Made by a program: the position numbers and the translations under genes. DNA of 7,368 nucleotides from a bacterium (lineage in GTDB: Bacteria; Nitrospinota_A; UBA7883; JACRGQ01): the NCBI GenBank assembly GCA_021815535.1, contig JAKAGL010000118.1, forward strand, positions 1 through 7,368, read 5' to 3'. Of this stretch, positions 6,704-7,368 are shown piece after piece; position 1 is the first letter of the stretch, and every line of letters starts with the position of its first letter. The notes beneath the pieces were generated by a model that had not been told where the DNA came from, made no database searches, and saw only the letters and a program-made list of their open reading frames with translations.

Positions 6704-6952
6704 TCACTCGTCCTGGGATGACAATCCAAACCGTTGGCGGTGCCGCATGGCGATGGCGCTGCGGGTCTTGGCGTCGCCTTCCAGCCAATAGAGAATCAGC
6801 GCCTCCAGTACCAGCTTGGGATTGGCCAAGTGCCGGGCACAATCTTCCTCAAAGGATTCAAAGAGTTCGGTATTGAACCGGTACGTTCTCTGGACGGTCA
6901 AGGGCTTGCCGACGTTCCTGGCGGCCTTTACTGGTTTGTTTCGCTTGGTCAT
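6704..6952 (-). CDS. Small ribbon-helix-helix-like DNA-binding protein
   Basis: This is an 82-residue protein when started at ATG 6952-6950. An in-frame TTG three codons upstream (6961) is possible: GGAGAG (complement of 6972-6977) lies 11 nt before it and about 20 nt before the ATG, so the start is uncertain. The basic N-terminus (residues 1-17, seven Lys/Arg) leads into VQRTYRF (20-26), shaped like the DNA-contacting beta strand of ribbon-helix-helix proteins. Two predicted amphipathic helices follow (about 28-41, NTELFESFEEDCARH, and 45-58, PKLVLEALILYWLE). A charged tail closes the protein. Such proteins usually act as dimeric repressors of their own or a neighbouring gene, or as antitoxins and plasmid/mobile-element regulators. 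It is divergent from the gene at 7176, and the spacer between carries direct repeats. The fold is inferred from pattern only. Confidence 0.7.
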   Translation of the reverse strand: MTKRNKPVKAARNVGKPLTVQRTYRFNTELFESFEEDCARHLANPKLVLEALILYWLEGDAKTRSAIAMRHRQRFGLSSQDE

Positions 6953-7034
6953 AAGAGACAAAGTTTACATAGCTCTCCACCCCTCGGCAAGTTGCGCATC
7001 AGGCTGCATAGCAGCGCAACGCTAATTGTATTTA

Positions 7035-7061
7035 ATAATGACATTGACTTTGATAATGACA
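7035..7061. promoter_or_regulatory. Two direct ATAATGACA repeats in the divergent spacer
   Basis: ATAATGACA occurs at 7035-7043 and 7053-7061, 18 bp apart start to start, in the most AT-rich part of the right half of the window. It lies between the ribbon-helix-helix-like gene and the gene at 7176. Direct repeats of this kind are a common operator form for ribbon-helix-helix regulators, so autoregulation is the natural guess. Confidence 0.5.
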
Positions 7062-7071
7062 GTGCCATACT
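7044..7071 (+). promoter_or_regulatory. Possible promoter for the gene at 7176
   Basis: TTGACT (7044-7049) is followed by a 16-bp spacer and CATACT (7066-7071), matching five and four of six consensus bases. The second ATAATGACA repeat sits inside the spacer, so a bound repressor would block it. The resulting leader would be roughly 100 nt. On the opposite strand TACAAT (complement of 7025-7030) could be the -10 of the divergent gene, without a clear -35. Confidence 0.35.
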
Positions 7072-7175
7072 GTGTTCGTATGATGTTAGGGTGGTCCGAC
7101 TGGACTTGTATGTTTTCCGGCGGCCACCTTATTCGCGTGGGCCTGCGGGTTGACTTCACGCGGAGCAATAGACGG

Positions 7176-7368
7176 ATGTTTGCGCCGACTGGCGGTGGGA
7201 TGGTCATGCAACGCATAAATGGATTCTCCAAAGACAGGGTGCTCAACGCACCGGTTGACCGGCGGGTTGATCCTGATGCCGCCACCGCGCGGGCTGTGCC
7301 CGTCGGTTTACCTGCTTGGATAACCGCCGATCTGATTGCCGAGACGCTACGTGTCTGGCAAGCCTATT
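7176..7368 (+). CDS. Unrecognised protein, N-terminal 64 residues; runs off the right edge
   Basis: The ATG at 7176 has GGAG (7162-7165) 10 nt upstream; in-frame Met codons at 7200 and 7206 are alternatives with weaker signals. The frame is open to the window edge. The first 40 or so residues are polar and probably flexible. From about residue 45 a compact conserved-looking helix begins, LPAWITADLIAETLRVWQAY. I recall similar LPxWIT-xxLI-xxT-xxxWQ segments at the start of short hypothetical proteins in mobile or accessory regions, sometimes near site-specific recombinases, but this is memory and cannot be verified here. The divergent ribbon-helix-helix-like gene and the repeat-bearing spacer suggest a regulated accessory module. 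Function unknown. Confidence 0.65.
   Translation, partial: MFAPTGGGMVMQRINGFSKDRVLNAPVDRRVDPDAATARAVPVGLPAWITADLIAETLRVWQAY

Noticed and set aside
5908..6729. 273-codon minus-strand open frame
   Set aside because: Its length is explained by the scarcity of stop codons in GC-rich DNA. Composition is Arg/Pro/Ser/Ala heavy with no domain, and it runs into the end of the ribbon-helix-helix-like gene.
6734..7153. 139-codon plus-strand open frame
   Set aside because: Its first half is antisense to the ribbon-helix-helix-like gene and its second half crosses the repeat-bearing control region.

Overview
The window looks like a chromosomal segment of a free-living, moderately GC-rich bacterium. The protein types (a Gly-rich RHS/YD-repeat protein, a UDP-galactopyranose mutase fused to a DUF3431-like domain, and large spacers with little coding signal) suggest Verrucomicrobiota or Planctomycetota. 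That placement is an impression from family content; no rRNA or marker gene is present to prove it.

Layout, left to right. (1) Positions 1-1177, minus strand: the N-terminal part of an RHS/YD-repeat protein with a 38-residue polyglycine tract. The frame has one internal TAA at 359-361, and RHS-like sequence continues in the same frame to the window edge, so it is called a probable pseudogene. (2) 1178-1687: a non-coding spacer holding a good promoter and a leader hairpin that serve the next gene. (3) 1688-3913, plus: a complete UDP-galactopyranose mutase (Glf) in one open frame with a DUF3431-like C-terminal domain. Between them lie about 170 unrecognised residues containing a strong internal Shine-Dalgarno and ATG. 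(4) 4154-4879, plus: a small glycosyltransferase-like protein. (5) 4860-5147, minus: a small DUF1360-like membrane protein that converges on, and overlaps, gene 4. (6) 5148-6703: about 1.55 kb with no convincing gene but with recurring GC-rich hairpin words and inverted repeats. (7) 6704-6952, minus: a small ribbon-helix-helix-like DNA-binding protein. (8) 6953-7175: a divergent control region with two ATAATGACA direct repeats. (9) 7176 to the right edge, plus: the start of an unrecognised protein.

Genes 3 and 4 face the same way and probably belong to a cell-surface glycan locus: Glf makes UDP-galactofuranose, and the DUF3431-like and glycosyltransferase-like proteins are plausible users or processors of such sugars (inference). 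Genes 7 and 9 form a divergent regulator/effector pair typical of accessory modules.

The observations most worth a second look are the Glf-DUF3431 single frame with its internal start site, the single in-frame stop in the RHS gene, the long gene-poor hairpin-rich interval, and the repeat-bearing divergent control region.
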